60,352 nt of DNA, taken from the NCBI GenBank assembly GCA_018814885.1, contig JAHIYU010000105.1:1-60352 (forward strand), in the 5' to 3' direction. The notes beneath the pieces are model-generated. The model was not told the DNA's origin. It saw only the letters and a list, made by a program, of their open reading frames with translations, and searched no databases. The DNA is from a bacterium. GTDB taxonomy: Bacteria > Krumholzibacteriota > Krumholzibacteriia > LZORAL124-64-63. Below, in pieces: positions 8,282-17,561 of this stretch. The translations under genes and the position numbers were made by a program. Position 1 is the stretch's first letter; each line of letters starts with the position of its first letter.

Positions 8282-10225
8282 TCAGGAATCCAGCACCTCG
8301 CGCACCTTGCGCGCCAGGGTCTCCTTGGTGAAGGGCTTCTGGAGGAAATGGGTGCCGTCGTCCAGCACGCCGCGGTGCGCAATCACGTTCTCGGTATAGC
8401 CGGACATGTAGATGACCTTGAGATCCGGCATGTGAGCGCGCAGCTCGTCGAAGCAGGTCTTGCCGCTCATGCGCGGCAGGACCACGTCGGTGAGCAGCAG
8501 GTCCATCTCGGCGCCCTCCGCCCCGCCAAGACGGATCGCCTCGTCCGGGTGCGCCGCCTCGAGAACGGTGTACCCCAGGCGGGCGAGTATCCGGCGGGTG
8601 ATGCGCCGCACCTCCTGTTCGTCCTCCAGCAACAGTATCGTCTCGCTGCCGGCGGGGGCCGTTCTTTCCCTCTTCGCGGCGGAGGCGCCCGCGGGCGTCT
8701 CGCTGGACGGCAACAGGATCTTGATCGTCGTCCCCCTGCCCAGCTCGGAGTACAACTCGATCGAGCCGCCGTGCTGCTTGACGATGCCGTAGACCGTGGA
8801 GAGCCCGAGACCCGTGCCCTGTCCTGTATCCTTGGTCGTGAAGAAGGGCTCGAAGACCAGCTTCTGGGTCTGCTCGTCCATGCCCTGGCCCGAGTCGCTG
8901 ACCGCCAGCATCACGTAGCTGCCGGGCCGCGTCTGCAGGTGGTTGCGGTGGTAGGTTTCGTCCAGCTCCACGTTCTGCGTCTCGATGGTCAGCTTGCCGC
9001 CCGTGGGCATGGCGTCCCGCGCGTTGACGGCCAGGTTGAACAGGATCTGTTCGATCTGTCCGGGATCGAAGTTGGTGGGTTTCAGGTCGCGATCGGGCAT
9101 CACGAGCAGGTCGATGTCCTCGCCGATCAGCCGGCGCAGCATGATCTCGGCCCTGGCCACGGCCTCGTTGATGTCGATGTCGCGGGGATCGATGATCTGC
9201 TTGCGGCTGAACGAGAGCAGCTGGCTGGTCAGGTCGGCCGCCCTGCGGGCCGCGCGTCCGATATCGGCGATGTCCCGACGCGCCGGATCCGACAGGGACA
9301 CGGATTCGAGCAGCATGTCGCCGTTGTTGATGATCACCGTCAGCAGGTTGTTGAAGTCGTGCGCGATGCCGCCCGCCAGGCGGCCGATGGCCTCCATCTT
9401 CTGCGACTGCAGGAGCTGCTCGCGGAGAACCTCGCGTTCCCGCTCGGCCTCCCGTCGGTCCGTGATGTCCTCGCCCGAGCTCAACGTCCCGATGATCCTG
9501 CCCGCCGCGTCGCGCAGGTAGGTGTTGCGCCAGGCGATCAGCCGCATCCCGCCCGCGCGCGTCTGGACGTGGTTCTCGAACGCCTCGAGCGCCTCCAGTT
9601 CGCCGTTCATGATGCGCGAGAAGACCGTCTTCACTTCGGCGCGGCTTGCCGCGGGTATGCAGCACTCGAACCAGTTGCGGCCCAGCAGCTCATCCTCGCG
9701 GCAACCCAGGAGCGAGAGGGCTTTCCGGTTGGCGAGGGTCACCTCGCCCTCGCGATCCAGGGCCACGAGCATCACCGACGCGATGTCGAGGTACTGCTGC
9801 ACCCTGTCCCTCTCCGCGCGCAGGGTGTCCTCGGCCCGGCGCAGTTCCGAGATGTCGACGAAGGTGATGATGACCTCGGCGGGTTTCCGGCCGTCCCCCT
9901 CGAAGACCGGCTCCGTGTTGACCAGCAACCAGCGGGTTCCGGCGGGGTCGTCGGCGAACAGGCCGCGGACCTGGTTGCGCAGGGGCTTGCCGGTCCGCAG
10001 GGTGATCATGGAAGGATGATCCTCGCCGGGCACGGGCGTGCCGTCCGCCAGGCTCATCCGCCACGCGGGATCGGTGCTTGACATCGCGACGGGATCGCCG
10101 GCGAGCGGCGGCAGGATCTCGGCGGCCATGCGGTTGGCGTACACGATCTCGCCGTCGGCCCTCTGAACGATTATCCCGGCCTGGACGGCGTCGAACATCC
10201 GGCGATAGCGGCTCTCATCCATCAT
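8282..10225 (-). CDS. Hybrid PAS sensor histidine kinase with C-terminal receiver
   Basis: A 647 aa soluble hybrid kinase. PAS domains come first (starting RRMFDAVQAGIIVQRADGEIVYAN, then a second at about LDIASVMLVALDREGEVTLANRKAL, with PAC-like linkers). Next come the HisKA H-box (GGIAHDFNNLLTVI), a HATPase domain (NLAVNARDAMP, DSGQGM, GQGTGLGLSTVYGIV) and a CheY-like receiver (LLLEDE, phospho-acceptor Asp in LLTDVVLP, KPF). No membrane segment, so the signal is sensed in the cytosol. I start at ATG 10225 (MMDESRYRRMF); the open frame extends upstream to 10339 without family similarity. No cognate response regulator is adjacent. Confidence 0.92.
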   Translation of the reverse strand: MMDESRYRRMFDAVQAGIIVQRADGEIVYANRMAAEILPPLAGDPVAMSSTDPAWRMSLADGTPVPGEDHPSMITLRTGKPLRNQVRGLFADDPAGTRWLLVNTEPVFEGDGRKPAEVIITFVDISELRRAEDTLRAERDRVQQYLDIASVMLVALDREGEVTLANRKALSLLGCREDELLGRNWFECCIPAASRAEVKTVFSRIMNGELEALEAFENHVQTRAGGMRLIAWRNTYLRDAAGRIIGTLSSGEDITDRREAEREREVLREQLLQSQKMEAIGRLAGGIAHDFNNLLTVIINNGDMLLESVSLSDPARRDIADIGRAARRAADLTSQLLSFSRKQIIDPRDIDINEAVARAEIMLRRLIGEDIDLLVMPDRDLKPTNFDPGQIEQILFNLAVNARDAMPTGGKLTIETQNVELDETYHRNHLQTRPGSYVMLAVSDSGQGMDEQTQKLVFEPFFTTKDTGQGTGLGLSTVYGIVKQHGGSIELYSELGRGTTIKILLPSSETPAGASAAKRERTAPAGSETILLLEDEQEVRRITRRILARLGYTVLEAAHPDEAIRLGGAEGAEMDLLLTDVVLPRMSGKTCFDELRAHMPDLKVIYMSGYTENVIAHRGVLDDGTHFLQKPFTKETLARKVREVLDS

Positions 10226-10411
10226 TCCGATCACCGTTCCGGCGTCATTCGAGTGGGCGAGCTGCTGCCTGTCCAGGTGCAAGCCGCGGGTCGCGGGGCA
10301 GGTCGAGTGGAAACGCGAGCCGCGGGTCTGGACCGTCATCCAGTCTGCGCGATAATCATCTGGTTTACAAGTGGGTATCCCTGTGCGGATGATGGACTCC
10401 GGAGGTCCGCG

Positions 10412-11215
10412 ATGTTCCGCGACCGTTGCTCTAAGATTCTCGCATACGCCATTCTACCGCTGTCGAGCCTGCTCAGCTACGGCCTGCTCGATCGCCGGAT
10501 CGCGTATCTCTGCGCGGAGATCCCCGACTCCGTGATCGACGTGCTCGGTCCCATCACGGATTTCGGCAGGTCGCAGGGGTATCTGATAGGCGGCGCGCTG
10601 GCGGCGCTGGTCTTTCGCTTCGTTCTCAAGCAGCCCCGGTTGCTGACGGCCGCCGTGCTCCTGGTCTCGTCCGTCGCCCTGTCGGGGATCGCCACCAACG
10701 TCCTGAAGCTCCTGGTCGGGCGCAGCCGCCCCTACAACCTGCTGCGCCACGACGAGTACGGCTTCGTGCCTTTCAAGATCGACTACGCCTACAATGCGTT
10801 CCCGTCGGGCCACACGGCCACGGTCGTCGCCGTCGCGCTCAGCCTCTCGTTCGCCTTTCCCCGCTGGCGCATCCCCCTGTTCAGCGTCGGCGCGGTCGTG
10901 GCGTCGACGCGCATCCTCATGAACCACCACTTCCTGAGCGACGTGATCATGGGCATGGTGCTGGCGATCGCGATCACCTCGACGATGGCACGCTGGACGT
11001 CGTGCCGGACCTGGGGACTGGCCGGGATGATCACGGATCTCGACGAGTGGCCCGCCCGGTCCCTGCCGGGCTACCGGTCCGCGCGCGGTCCGGACTCTCG
11101 AGGACGGGGACGGCTCACCCGGCGCCCGGACCGTAGACCTGCCGCGGACAGAGCTGCTCGGGGAACCGGTCAAGCAGCCGGCAGCGCACCAGATAGCAGA
11201 GGTGGCAGTCGCTGA
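10412..11215 (+). CDS. PAP2-family membrane phosphatase
   Basis: A 267 aa integral membrane phosphatase of the type-2 phosphatidic acid phosphatase family, acting on lipid or isoprenoid phosphates at the membrane. All three signature motifs are present: KLLVGRSRPY, PSGHT and STRILMNHHFLSD. Five to six hydrophobic segments are visible. The start at 10412 has GGAGG 6 nt upstream. The family-like part ends near residue 200; the Arg/Pro-rich tail after that overlaps the 3' end of the opposite radical SAM gene by 101 bp and looks like read-through of antisense coding sequence rather than a conserved domain. Confidence 0.9.
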   Translation: MFRDRCSKILAYAILPLSSLLSYGLLDRRIAYLCAEIPDSVIDVLGPITDFGRSQGYLIGGALAALVFRFVLKQPRLLTAAVLLVSSVALSGIATNVLKLLVGRSRPYNLLRHDEYGFVPFKIDYAYNAFPSGHTATVVAVALSLSFAFPRWRIPLFSVGAVVASTRILMNHHFLSDVIMGMVLAIAITSTMARWTSCRTWGLAGMITDLDEWPARSLPGYRSARGPDSRGRGRLTRRPDRRPAADRAARGTGQAAGSAPDSRGGSR

Positions 11216-12020
11216 CGTAGTCCTCGCCCTCCGGCAGGCCGTACCGCTCGGCCAGCGCGGCCGGGCCTCCCTGCAGCAACGGTCCCACGATGGGGTGGGC
11301 CGACGGGTCGTAGGCGGCCATCACCTCCGCCAGGGGCGTCCGCCAGATGTTGCCTATGGACACGCCCTGACAGACGAAGACGTTGCCGAAGGGATCGAGG
11401 TGCACGCGCGACGGGCTGGCCAGTTCCTCGCCCGTGCACTCGGTGAAGCAGGAGAAAGGCCGCCGCGGCAGGCCCGCGGCGAGCTTCTCCACAGCGCGGC
11501 CCTTGAGCAGGACGTCCCCGCCGACGACGGGCTCGCCCTTCGTCTGTCCCGGCCATGCGAGGGCCGCCGGAGCCTCGATGCAGATGCTGTCGGCGGCCAG
11601 GCCCAGGTTCCGCGCCGCCTCCCTCGCCCGGCGGGCGGGGCTCCGCCCGGGGTCCTCGCAGTGGAAGGCGTCGTCGGAGACCGAGAGCGAATCCAGCCCG
11701 GCCTCGCGCAGCGGCGCCAGCCACAGCTCGGCGTCGCGCACCGTGGTCGCCCAGTAGCAATTCGTCACGAGATGACAGGACAGGCCGCGACTCTTGCCCA
11801 GGCGCACGGACGCCTCGAGCAGCGGATAGTAGAGGAAGGGTTCGCCGCCCTCGAAGAACAGCTCCTCCACGCCCGCGCCGTCGGCCTGGGCGATGGCCGT
11901 CTCCACCTGCTCCAGCGTGAAGGTGCCCTCGGCGGAGGGGCCGCAGTACAGGAAGCAATGATCGCATTCGTAGAGGCAGGTGTAGGTCAGCAGGACGTGC
12001 AGGCCCTTCAGATCGCCCAC
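11115..12020 (-). CDS. Radical SAM protein with extra C-terminal cysteines
   Basis: A 301 aa radical SAM enzyme. The [4Fe-4S] cluster motif is C-x3-C-x2-C (CLYECDHC), followed by a GGEP motif (FFEGGEPFLYYPLLEA) for SAM binding and the partial barrel. The C-terminal half has several cysteines (CFTEC, FVCQG, CHLCYLVRC) that could hold auxiliary clusters in SPASM style, as in peptide- or protein-modifying enzymes. It starts 16 nt after the stop of the exported SWG-tail gene at 12037, so the two are probably co-transcribed. The substrate is unknown. Confidence 0.87.
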   Translation of the reverse strand: MGDLKGLHVLLTYTCLYECDHCFLYCGPSAEGTFTLEQVETAIAQADGAGVEELFFEGGEPFLYYPLLEASVRLGKSRGLSCHLVTNCYWATTVRDAELWLAPLREAGLDSLSVSDDAFHCEDPGRSPARRAREAARNLGLAADSICIEAPAALAWPGQTKGEPVVGGDVLLKGRAVEKLAAGLPRRPFSCFTECTGEELASPSRVHLDPFGNVFVCQGVSIGNIWRTPLAEVMAAYDPSAHPIVGPLLQGGPAALAERYGLPEGEDYVSDCHLCYLVRCRLLDRFPEQLCPRQVYGPGAG

Positions 12021-12036
12021 GGCGCATGCCCCCGGA

Positions 12037-12879
12037 TCATTGATAGACGGTCTTTACCGTTCCCCAGCTCGCCTTCTCCGTGGGAACGACCGTGAACGTG
12101 TGGGGGGACGGGCCGATCCCGCTGCCGAAGCTCACCAACACCCCCCAACTGTATGTCTCCACCACCCAGGTCCCTCCGGTCACGTTGATCCCCGTGCTGC
12201 CGAAGCACGTGTTCACGTAGGTATGGAGCGTGATCCCCCAGGTGCCGTGGGAATAGACGAAGGGGAAGTCGGGCGTGAAGGTCTGGCTGTTGCAGGGCAG
12301 ATCGTCCCGGCAGAGTTCGTCTTCGTCGGGAGGGTCCAGACAGATCACCGGCCTGGCCGTTTCGGGAGCGTAGCTGCACGGATCGCCCCCGACGTAGCTC
12401 CACGCGATCTGAAAGGGATTGGGATCGGGATTCGTGATGATCTCGCCGTTCGCGGGCGACATGATCTCGGCCACCGGCGGGAAGTCATCCGCCTGGAAGG
12501 CCGTGAAGGTGATCTCCGCTACGGCTTCGAGCGGCAGGCCCTGGTCGAAGACCACCGTCCAGGGCGCCGACATCGCCGACTGGGCCGCGGCCAGGCCGAT
12601 GCCCCAGTAGAGGGCGGCGAATTCCTCGTTCTCCTGGGCACTGAACCCGTCGCCCGACCAGGCCAGCTCGAAGGTCCTGTCGGGTGTCGTGAGATGGCAG
12701 GTGGTAGCGCCGACCTTGTTCGCGGCGAAGAAGAGCACGTATTCGTAGGCGCTTTCCGGCGACGGGCGGTAGCGCCCCGCGCCCATCTCCAGTTCGTTTC
12801 CGCCGGCACCCGCAGGCGACGGGCAGAAGGCCGCGATGGCGATCAAGACCCGCGATAGCATAGTGAGTCCCTGCTTCAT
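12037..12879 (-). CDS. Exported protein with SWG-type C-terminal tail
   Basis: A 280 aa protein with a signal peptide (MKQGLTMLSRVLIAIAAFCPSPAGA) and a mature part of beta-rich, cysteine-containing sequence with no family I recognise. It ends in TEKASWGTVKTVYQ, one of seven such tails in this window. ATG 12879 has AGGAGG about 9 nt upstream, and the signal peptide starts exactly there. The radical SAM gene follows after 16 nt, suggesting one transcript. A role outside the cytoplasm is inferred from the signal peptide and the cysteine pairs. Confidence 0.8.
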   Translation of the reverse strand: MKQGLTMLSRVLIAIAAFCPSPAGAGGNELEMGAGRYRPSPESAYEYVLFFAANKVGATTCHLTTPDRTFELAWSGDGFSAQENEEFAALYWGIGLAAAQSAMSAPWTVVFDQGLPLEAVAEITFTAFQADDFPPVAEIMSPANGEIITNPDPNPFQIAWSYVGGDPCSYAPETARPVICLDPPDEDELCRDDLPCNSQTFTPDFPFVYSHGTWGITLHTYVNTCFGSTGINVTGGTWVVETYSWGVLVSFGSGIGPSPHTFTVVPTEKASWGTVKTVYQ

Positions 12880-13069
12880 CGGATGATCCCTCCTGTGGTG
12901 CCGGGCGACGGTATGCGAACGGAGTCGAACTAGGTCCGATGCGATCGGATAAGAACGCCCCCCTGCGCCCGGTCGGCCACACGACACTAGCATCACCGGT
13001 TGCGAGCGGTCAACCGCGTCGCCGGGCCGGTCCTCGGTCGCTGCGGGAATCGCGTCGTGGCTCCCATAC

Positions 13070-13103
13070 GACGGCGCCCGGCTCGGGGGAGCCGGGCGCC
13101 GTC
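13070..13103 (-). terminator. Hairpin terminator after pckG
   Basis: A perfect 15-bp inverted repeat (arms 13070-13084 and 13089-13103, GGGG loop on the plus strand) begins 22 nt after the pckG stop. No clear T-tract follows on either strand, so it may act as a strong hairpin alone or with other factors. Confidence 0.7.
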
Positions 13104-13125
13104 TCTCGTCCAATCCGGGCGTCGT

Positions 13126-15084
13126 CTAGCCGAGCTGGTCCGGCATCACGACCGCGCCGAACTTCTTCTTCAGCGCCTTCAGTCCCTTCTCCCACTCGGC
13201 GTAGACCTTGAACAGCTGCTTCGGCAGCTTCTCCTCCTTGCCGAAGGCCTCGCGCTGCAGGTCGATCCGCTTCAGGATCAGGTCCACGTAGATCGAGAAC
13301 TGCTTGTCGTACAGATCCTTCGGGTACTTCTTGCCGATAGTCTCAGCGAAGGTCTCCTTGAGCTCCTCGTACCTGGGGATGAAGCCGATGGGCGTCTCGA
13401 TCCCCTCGTAGTCGCCGTGAGCGAAGCGGGCCAGCCAGGTCAGCCAGGCCTTCACGTCGCGCTTCTCGCCCAGCAGCTTGGCGCCCTCGCCGCCGCGGGC
13501 CCTATGGGTCAGGAAGTAGTTCAGGCCGGCGAGGACCGGACGGCCCTTCTTGCTGTACTTGTCGCTGCCGAAGAACTTGAACTGGACGCGCATGTAGTCG
13601 GCCAGTGCGCCGGGGATGAAGGGGGCGTTGGCCCAGGGCTGCCGCTTCACGCCGCTGGCGCCCACCTCGGTCGCCGTGGCGGCCGAGACGATCGAGGCGC
13701 CGATCACCACGCCGTGATCCGAGTTCTTGCCGACCCAGACGGGAGGCATGGTGTCGGCGTCGCGGCCGGAGTAGGTAACGACCTTGACCGGCGCACCCTT
13801 GGGGGACTCGCCCACCTCGGGACTGTAGTTGCCGATGGCCTTGCCGCGCAGCGTGCAGCGCGCGTTCGGGTGGGAGATGGGGATCTCCTTGCCGTTCTTG
13901 TCGGTCTTGCCCTCGAACCACTCGCCCTGGAAGTTCACGCCCTTCTTGGGGTGTTTCTCGCCGTTTCCCATCCAGTGGGGCACGCCCTTGTCGTCGATCA
14001 GGACGTTGGACCAGATGACCTCGGTCCCCTTCTCGCGCAGGCACTTCATCAGGTAGGGATCGCCCTCGCGGTTCACGTCGGCGACGATGCCGAAGATGCC
14101 CTGCTCGGGGTTGATGGCGCGCATCGTGCCCCGGCCGTCGATCCACATCTGGGCCAGGTCGTCGCCGATGAACTCGGTGCCGGCCATGGCCGTGGTGGTC
14201 TTGCCGCAGCCGCTCGGGGCGGCGCCGGCGAACCAGGTGATCCGCCCGCTCTTCTCCTTCATGCCGGTGATGAACATGTGCTCGGAGAGCTCCTCGCCGC
14301 CCCCGTAGTATGTGGCCAGGTCCACGGCGAAGCGGTGGTTGCCCTTCTTGAGCAGCAGCGTGTTGCCGGCGTAGGTGCAGAAGGTGCTGAAGGTGGTCAG
14401 CCAACTGCGGTCCATGAAGACGCGGGCGTTGGGCAGATCCTCGGGTCGGTTCTGGCCCTCGCTGTGCACGTTGGTCAGCAGGTAGCCGGCCTTCTTGACC
14501 TGCGCGTCGAAGCGGTCGTAGCAGTGCCGGTAGAGCATGTCGCCGGAGTGCATGACGTAGGTCGAGGAGGTGATCTCCAGGGCGGGCAGCGCCATCTTGG
14601 CGCCGGCCGGGCCGCGGCTGAAGAAGCCGACGAACATGGTCTTGCCCTTCATGATGCCCGTCATGTGGGTCTTGACGTATGCCAGGGCATCCGCGCGGGA
14701 CATCTTGTTGCCCAGGACGCTGACCGGCTCGCCCTCGTTGATGATGTAGTAGGTACGGTCGACGATGCGGCCCTGCTCCTCGGGCAGATCGTAGTGGATC
14801 GTGTGATCCTTCATGGCGAGGGGCTTCTCCTCGCCCTTCGCCAGGCTCATCTCCCGGACAGCCGCCATGTCCTTGGGCGACCCGGTGGTGATGAAGACCT
14901 TGTCCGGTTGGCACATCGCGATGGCGTTGGCGATCTTCAGGAGGGCCTCTTTGTTCTTGATCTTCTCGAGCCTCGCCAGGTGCTTCTTGTCGAGCTTCTC
15001 CTTGAACAGCCTTCTCGCCTCGTCGATCGACTGGATGCCGCCCACGTGCGCGAGGATGTCGACACCCTTCTTCAGCTTCAGCAT
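13126..15084 (-). CDS. pckG: Phosphoenolpyruvate carboxykinase (GTP)
   Basis: Cytosolic PEP carboxykinase, 652 aa, interconverting oxaloacetate and PEP with GTP/GDP, in gluconeogenesis or anaplerosis. GTP-type features include an N-terminal substrate-binding lobe, a P-loop APSGCGKTTTAM at about residue 290, and the downstream metal/nucleotide region FIGDDLAQMWIDGRGTMRAINPEQGIFGIV. The sequence is lysine-rich, unlike most neighbours. It is slightly longer than the usual 590-620 aa, consistent with the longer bacterial branch. ATG 15084 has an AAGGAGGC-like site upstream. A hairpin terminator follows the stop. Confidence 0.95.
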   Translation of the reverse strand: MLKLKKGVDILAHVGGIQSIDEARRLFKEKLDKKHLARLEKIKNKEALLKIANAIAMCQPDKVFITTGSPKDMAAVREMSLAKGEEKPLAMKDHTIHYDLPEEQGRIVDRTYYIINEGEPVSVLGNKMSRADALAYVKTHMTGIMKGKTMFVGFFSRGPAGAKMALPALEITSSTYVMHSGDMLYRHCYDRFDAQVKKAGYLLTNVHSEGQNRPEDLPNARVFMDRSWLTTFSTFCTYAGNTLLLKKGNHRFAVDLATYYGGGEELSEHMFITGMKEKSGRITWFAGAAPSGCGKTTTAMAGTEFIGDDLAQMWIDGRGTMRAINPEQGIFGIVADVNREGDPYLMKCLREKGTEVIWSNVLIDDKGVPHWMGNGEKHPKKGVNFQGEWFEGKTDKNGKEIPISHPNARCTLRGKAIGNYSPEVGESPKGAPVKVVTYSGRDADTMPPVWVGKNSDHGVVIGASIVSAATATEVGASGVKRQPWANAPFIPGALADYMRVQFKFFGSDKYSKKGRPVLAGLNYFLTHRARGGEGAKLLGEKRDVKAWLTWLARFAHGDYEGIETPIGFIPRYEELKETFAETIGKKYPKDLYDKQFSIYVDLILKRIDLQREAFGKEEKLPKQLFKVYAEWEKGLKALKKKFGAVVMPDQLG

Positions 15085-15243
15085 CGCTGCCTCCTTAGAC
15101 CTCTAAACCCATCCCCGCGGCCCGGCCGGACACGCCACGCTTCACCGAGCGGGGCCGGGCGGCGGAAACCTAATCGAAGACCGGAAATCAGGAAGCCAAC
15201 GATAACAGCCGGGAGGCCGGGTCTCAAATCGATTCTGCGGTTT

Positions 15244-15672
15244 TCAGCCCACCTCCACCATCTCGATCTCGAAGCCGAGGGTCAGGCCGGCCAGCGGATG
15301 GTTGCCGTCGAGGGTCACCGCGTCGCCTTCGAGCGCGACCACCGAGACCATGTAGGTCTCGCCCTCGGGCGACTGAACCTGCAGGGGCATCCCGACCTCC
15401 AGCTCGATGTCCTCGGGGATCTGGGAGCGTTCGATGGGCTGCACCATGCTCTCGTCGCGCTCGCCGAAGGCCTTGTCCGGCCCGAGGGTGATCTCCTTGG
15501 TGTCGCCGGGCGCCATGCCGATGGCGGACTCCTCGAACCCCTCGATGGTCCTGCCCTCGCCGATCGTGAATTCCAGGGGGTTCCGTTCGCGGGAGGAGTC
15601 GAAAACCGTACCGTCCTCGTACCTGCCCGTGTAGTGGATCTTGACCGTGCTGCCGTTTTCCGCTCTCGCCAT
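15244..15672 (-). CDS. FKBP-type peptidyl-prolyl isomerase (SlyD-like)
   Basis: A 142 aa cytosolic isomerase and chaperone. The FKBP half has VKIHYTGRYEDGTVFDSS and LEFTIGEG...GFEESAIGM; an inserted IF-flap domain (about residues 65-120) precedes the closing strand NHPLAGLTLGFEIEMVEV, typical of SlyD-type proteins. The metal-binding histidine-rich tail of Escherichia coli SlyD is absent. ATG 15672 has AAGGAG 7 nt upstream. It lies upstream of pckG on the same strand after about 160 bp. Confidence 0.93.
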   Translation of the reverse strand: MARAENGSTVKIHYTGRYEDGTVFDSSRERNPLEFTIGEGRTIEGFEESAIGMAPGDTKEITLGPDKAFGERDESMVQPIERSQIPEDIELEVGMPLQVQSPEGETYMVSVVALEGDAVTLDGNHPLAGLTLGFEIEMVEVG

Positions 15673-15876
15673 CGTTAGCTCCTTGATTGTGGCTGGCCGT
15701 CACGGGAGCCAACATAATAATCGAACAGCTCGTTGCACGGAATTTATCGGAGAATCGCCGCGTGTCGTCGGTGAGGGCCCGATGCGATCAACATCATCGG
15801 TGCAGCAAGGCTCAAGACTCCCCCCGAGCGGCCGATCTTGAAAAGGGTAGGTCCCTGACGGCTCCGGAGGTGTCCC

Positions 15877-17487
15877 GTGCTGCTGCAAAGACGATGGCCG
15901 GCTTGCGTCGCGCTCGCGATTATCGTTTCCCTCGCCCTCGTTTCCTGCTCGGGAAGCGGCGGTGGCGACGACGGGGGAAGCACGACCGGGCCGGGCGACG
16001 TCACGCCGCCCAGCGTGGTCTCGGTCAGCCCCGCGGCTGGAGCTGCCGACGTGGACGTCGGTACGACCCTCGTGGTGACCTTCTCGGAAGCGATCGACGC
16101 GTCCTCGGTCGGCGCCAATACGATCCAGCTGGCGCTCGGCGCGGCCAAGGACGCACCGGTCGCGGGAACGCCGGCGGTCGACAACGACCACCTCGTGTTC
16201 AGCCCGGACGCGGATCTGGCGCCGTCGGTGACCTACCTGGCGGAGATCGGCGTCGACGTCACGGACATCGCCGGGAACCACCTGGCGGATGCCTACGCGT
16301 GGACCTTCATGACGGCGGCCCCTCCCCAGGCGCCGCTCGACGTGCCGCTGGCCCAGGGCAACGCCTGGCTCTACCACGGGGAATCGTCCGCCTCGGTGTG
16401 GTCGCAGTACGGATACTCGTCGTCCAGCTCCGAGGAGCTGCGGGTGCTCTTCGTCGAGGGTCCCGTCTCCCACGCCGATCGCGACGGCTGGCTCGTGCGC
16501 AGCTACACGCTCGACCAGACCATGACCACGGAAATCGCCCTGCGGTCGGAGTTCTTCTACCTGTGCGGCGACGCGGACGGTCTGTACCGGGCGGAGCCGG
16601 ACGATGGCGCCTGGCTGAACGTGATCCTCTTCACCTATCCCACGTTCGACGACAGCGCGTTCCTGCTGGCCGACGGGCCGGCCCATTCCGACGGCACCAC
16701 GTTGTCGGCGAGTTCGATCCAGGTGCCCGCGGGCGCCTTCGAGACGCTGCGCATCGAGCACGCGTATTCGAGCACCGGGCCCTACGCGCCCGAGGACATC
16801 TTCGAGACGCGGCGCGAGCACTACGCCGACGGCGTGGGCCTCGTGCACGCGAGCTGGGACTACAGCTTCGACGACAGCGACCCGTCGGGCATCGACATCA
16901 CCGCCCAGGGCTACGCCGAACTCCTCGACGTCCCGGGCGGTCCTGCGCTGCCGTATCTTGCCGCCGAGCAGGAGCCCAACGACGACCACGGCCCGACCGC
17001 GGCCCAGTCCCTGGGTCCCTTCGCCGTCGTCTCGGGGACCGTCCACCACGACGACCCGGGCGCCGTGATCGACGACGCCGACGTCTACTGCCAGCTCGCC
17101 GAATGCGTCCTGCCCGACGTCAACGGCGTCGCGAAGCTGGAGGACTGGTACCTCGTCGACGTGGCCCAGGCGGGGCAGTATCGCCTCGACCTCGTGTTCG
17201 AGCTCTACGACAGCGCCCACCAGGTCTGGAACGACCTGGACCTGTACGTCTTCCAGGATCTCGGGGACGGCACCGTGGCCTACGCCATCCGCGCCGACGA
17301 CGAGGCGGGCAACCCCGAGTGGGTCGTCTTCACCTGGATGCCGGCGGGACGCTACTACGTGGCCGTACAGGCCTGGGACACGCCGGCCGGCGCCGTCCCC
17401 TACGCCCTGTCCATGAGCGAGCAGGCGGTGCCCGTGAAGCTCGGCAGAGCGGCGGGGGCGCGAGGCTCGGCCTCGTCGGGGAAGTGA
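15877..17487 (+). CDS. Lipoprotein with SbsA-like Ig domain
   Basis: A 536 aa lipoprotein. The signal peptide ends in a lipobox (LALVSC) followed by a Gly/Ser linker. An Ig-like domain of the SbsA/Big_5 type spans about residues 42-148 (PPSVVSVSPAAGAADVDVGTTLVVTFSEAID... ending YAWTFMTAAP). The rest is beta-rich; a segment near residues 365-520 resembles pre-peptidase C-terminal domains (EQEPNDDHGPTAAQSLGPF...YYVAVQAWD). GTG 15877 is preceded by GGAGG at 6 nt. It has neither the PNPFNP nor the SWG tail, consistent with lipid anchoring instead. Function unknown. Confidence 0.85.
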   Translation: MLLQRRWPACVALAIIVSLALVSCSGSGGGDDGGSTTGPGDVTPPSVVSVSPAAGAADVDVGTTLVVTFSEAIDASSVGANTIQLALGAAKDAPVAGTPAVDNDHLVFSPDADLAPSVTYLAEIGVDVTDIAGNHLADAYAWTFMTAAPPQAPLDVPLAQGNAWLYHGESSASVWSQYGYSSSSSEELRVLFVEGPVSHADRDGWLVRSYTLDQTMTTEIALRSEFFYLCGDADGLYRAEPDDGAWLNVILFTYPTFDDSAFLLADGPAHSDGTTLSASSIQVPAGAFETLRIEHAYSSTGPYAPEDIFETRREHYADGVGLVHASWDYSFDDSDPSGIDITAQGYAELLDVPGGPALPYLAAEQEPNDDHGPTAAQSLGPFAVVSGTVHHDDPGAVIDDADVYCQLAECVLPDVNGVAKLEDWYLVDVAQAGQYRLDLVFELYDSAHQVWNDLDLYVFQDLGDGTVAYAIRADDEAGNPEWVVFTWMPAGRYYVAVQAWDTPAGAVPYALSMSEQAVPVKLGRAAGARGSASSGK

Positions 17488-17532
17488 GGTGCCGGCCGGG
17501 AGACGCACGGTTCCCGCCGACATGAAGAATGT

Positions 17533-17561
17533 TCCCTGCCCCGACGTCCGCGGGGCGGGGA
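17533..17561 (-). terminator. Hairpin terminator after the 17562 gene
   Basis: Arms 17533-17543 and 17551-17561 can pair at 10 of 11 positions with a 7-nt loop. It abuts the stop codon of the minus-strand gene and also lies just downstream of the convergent gene ending at 17487, so it could serve both. Confidence 0.5.
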
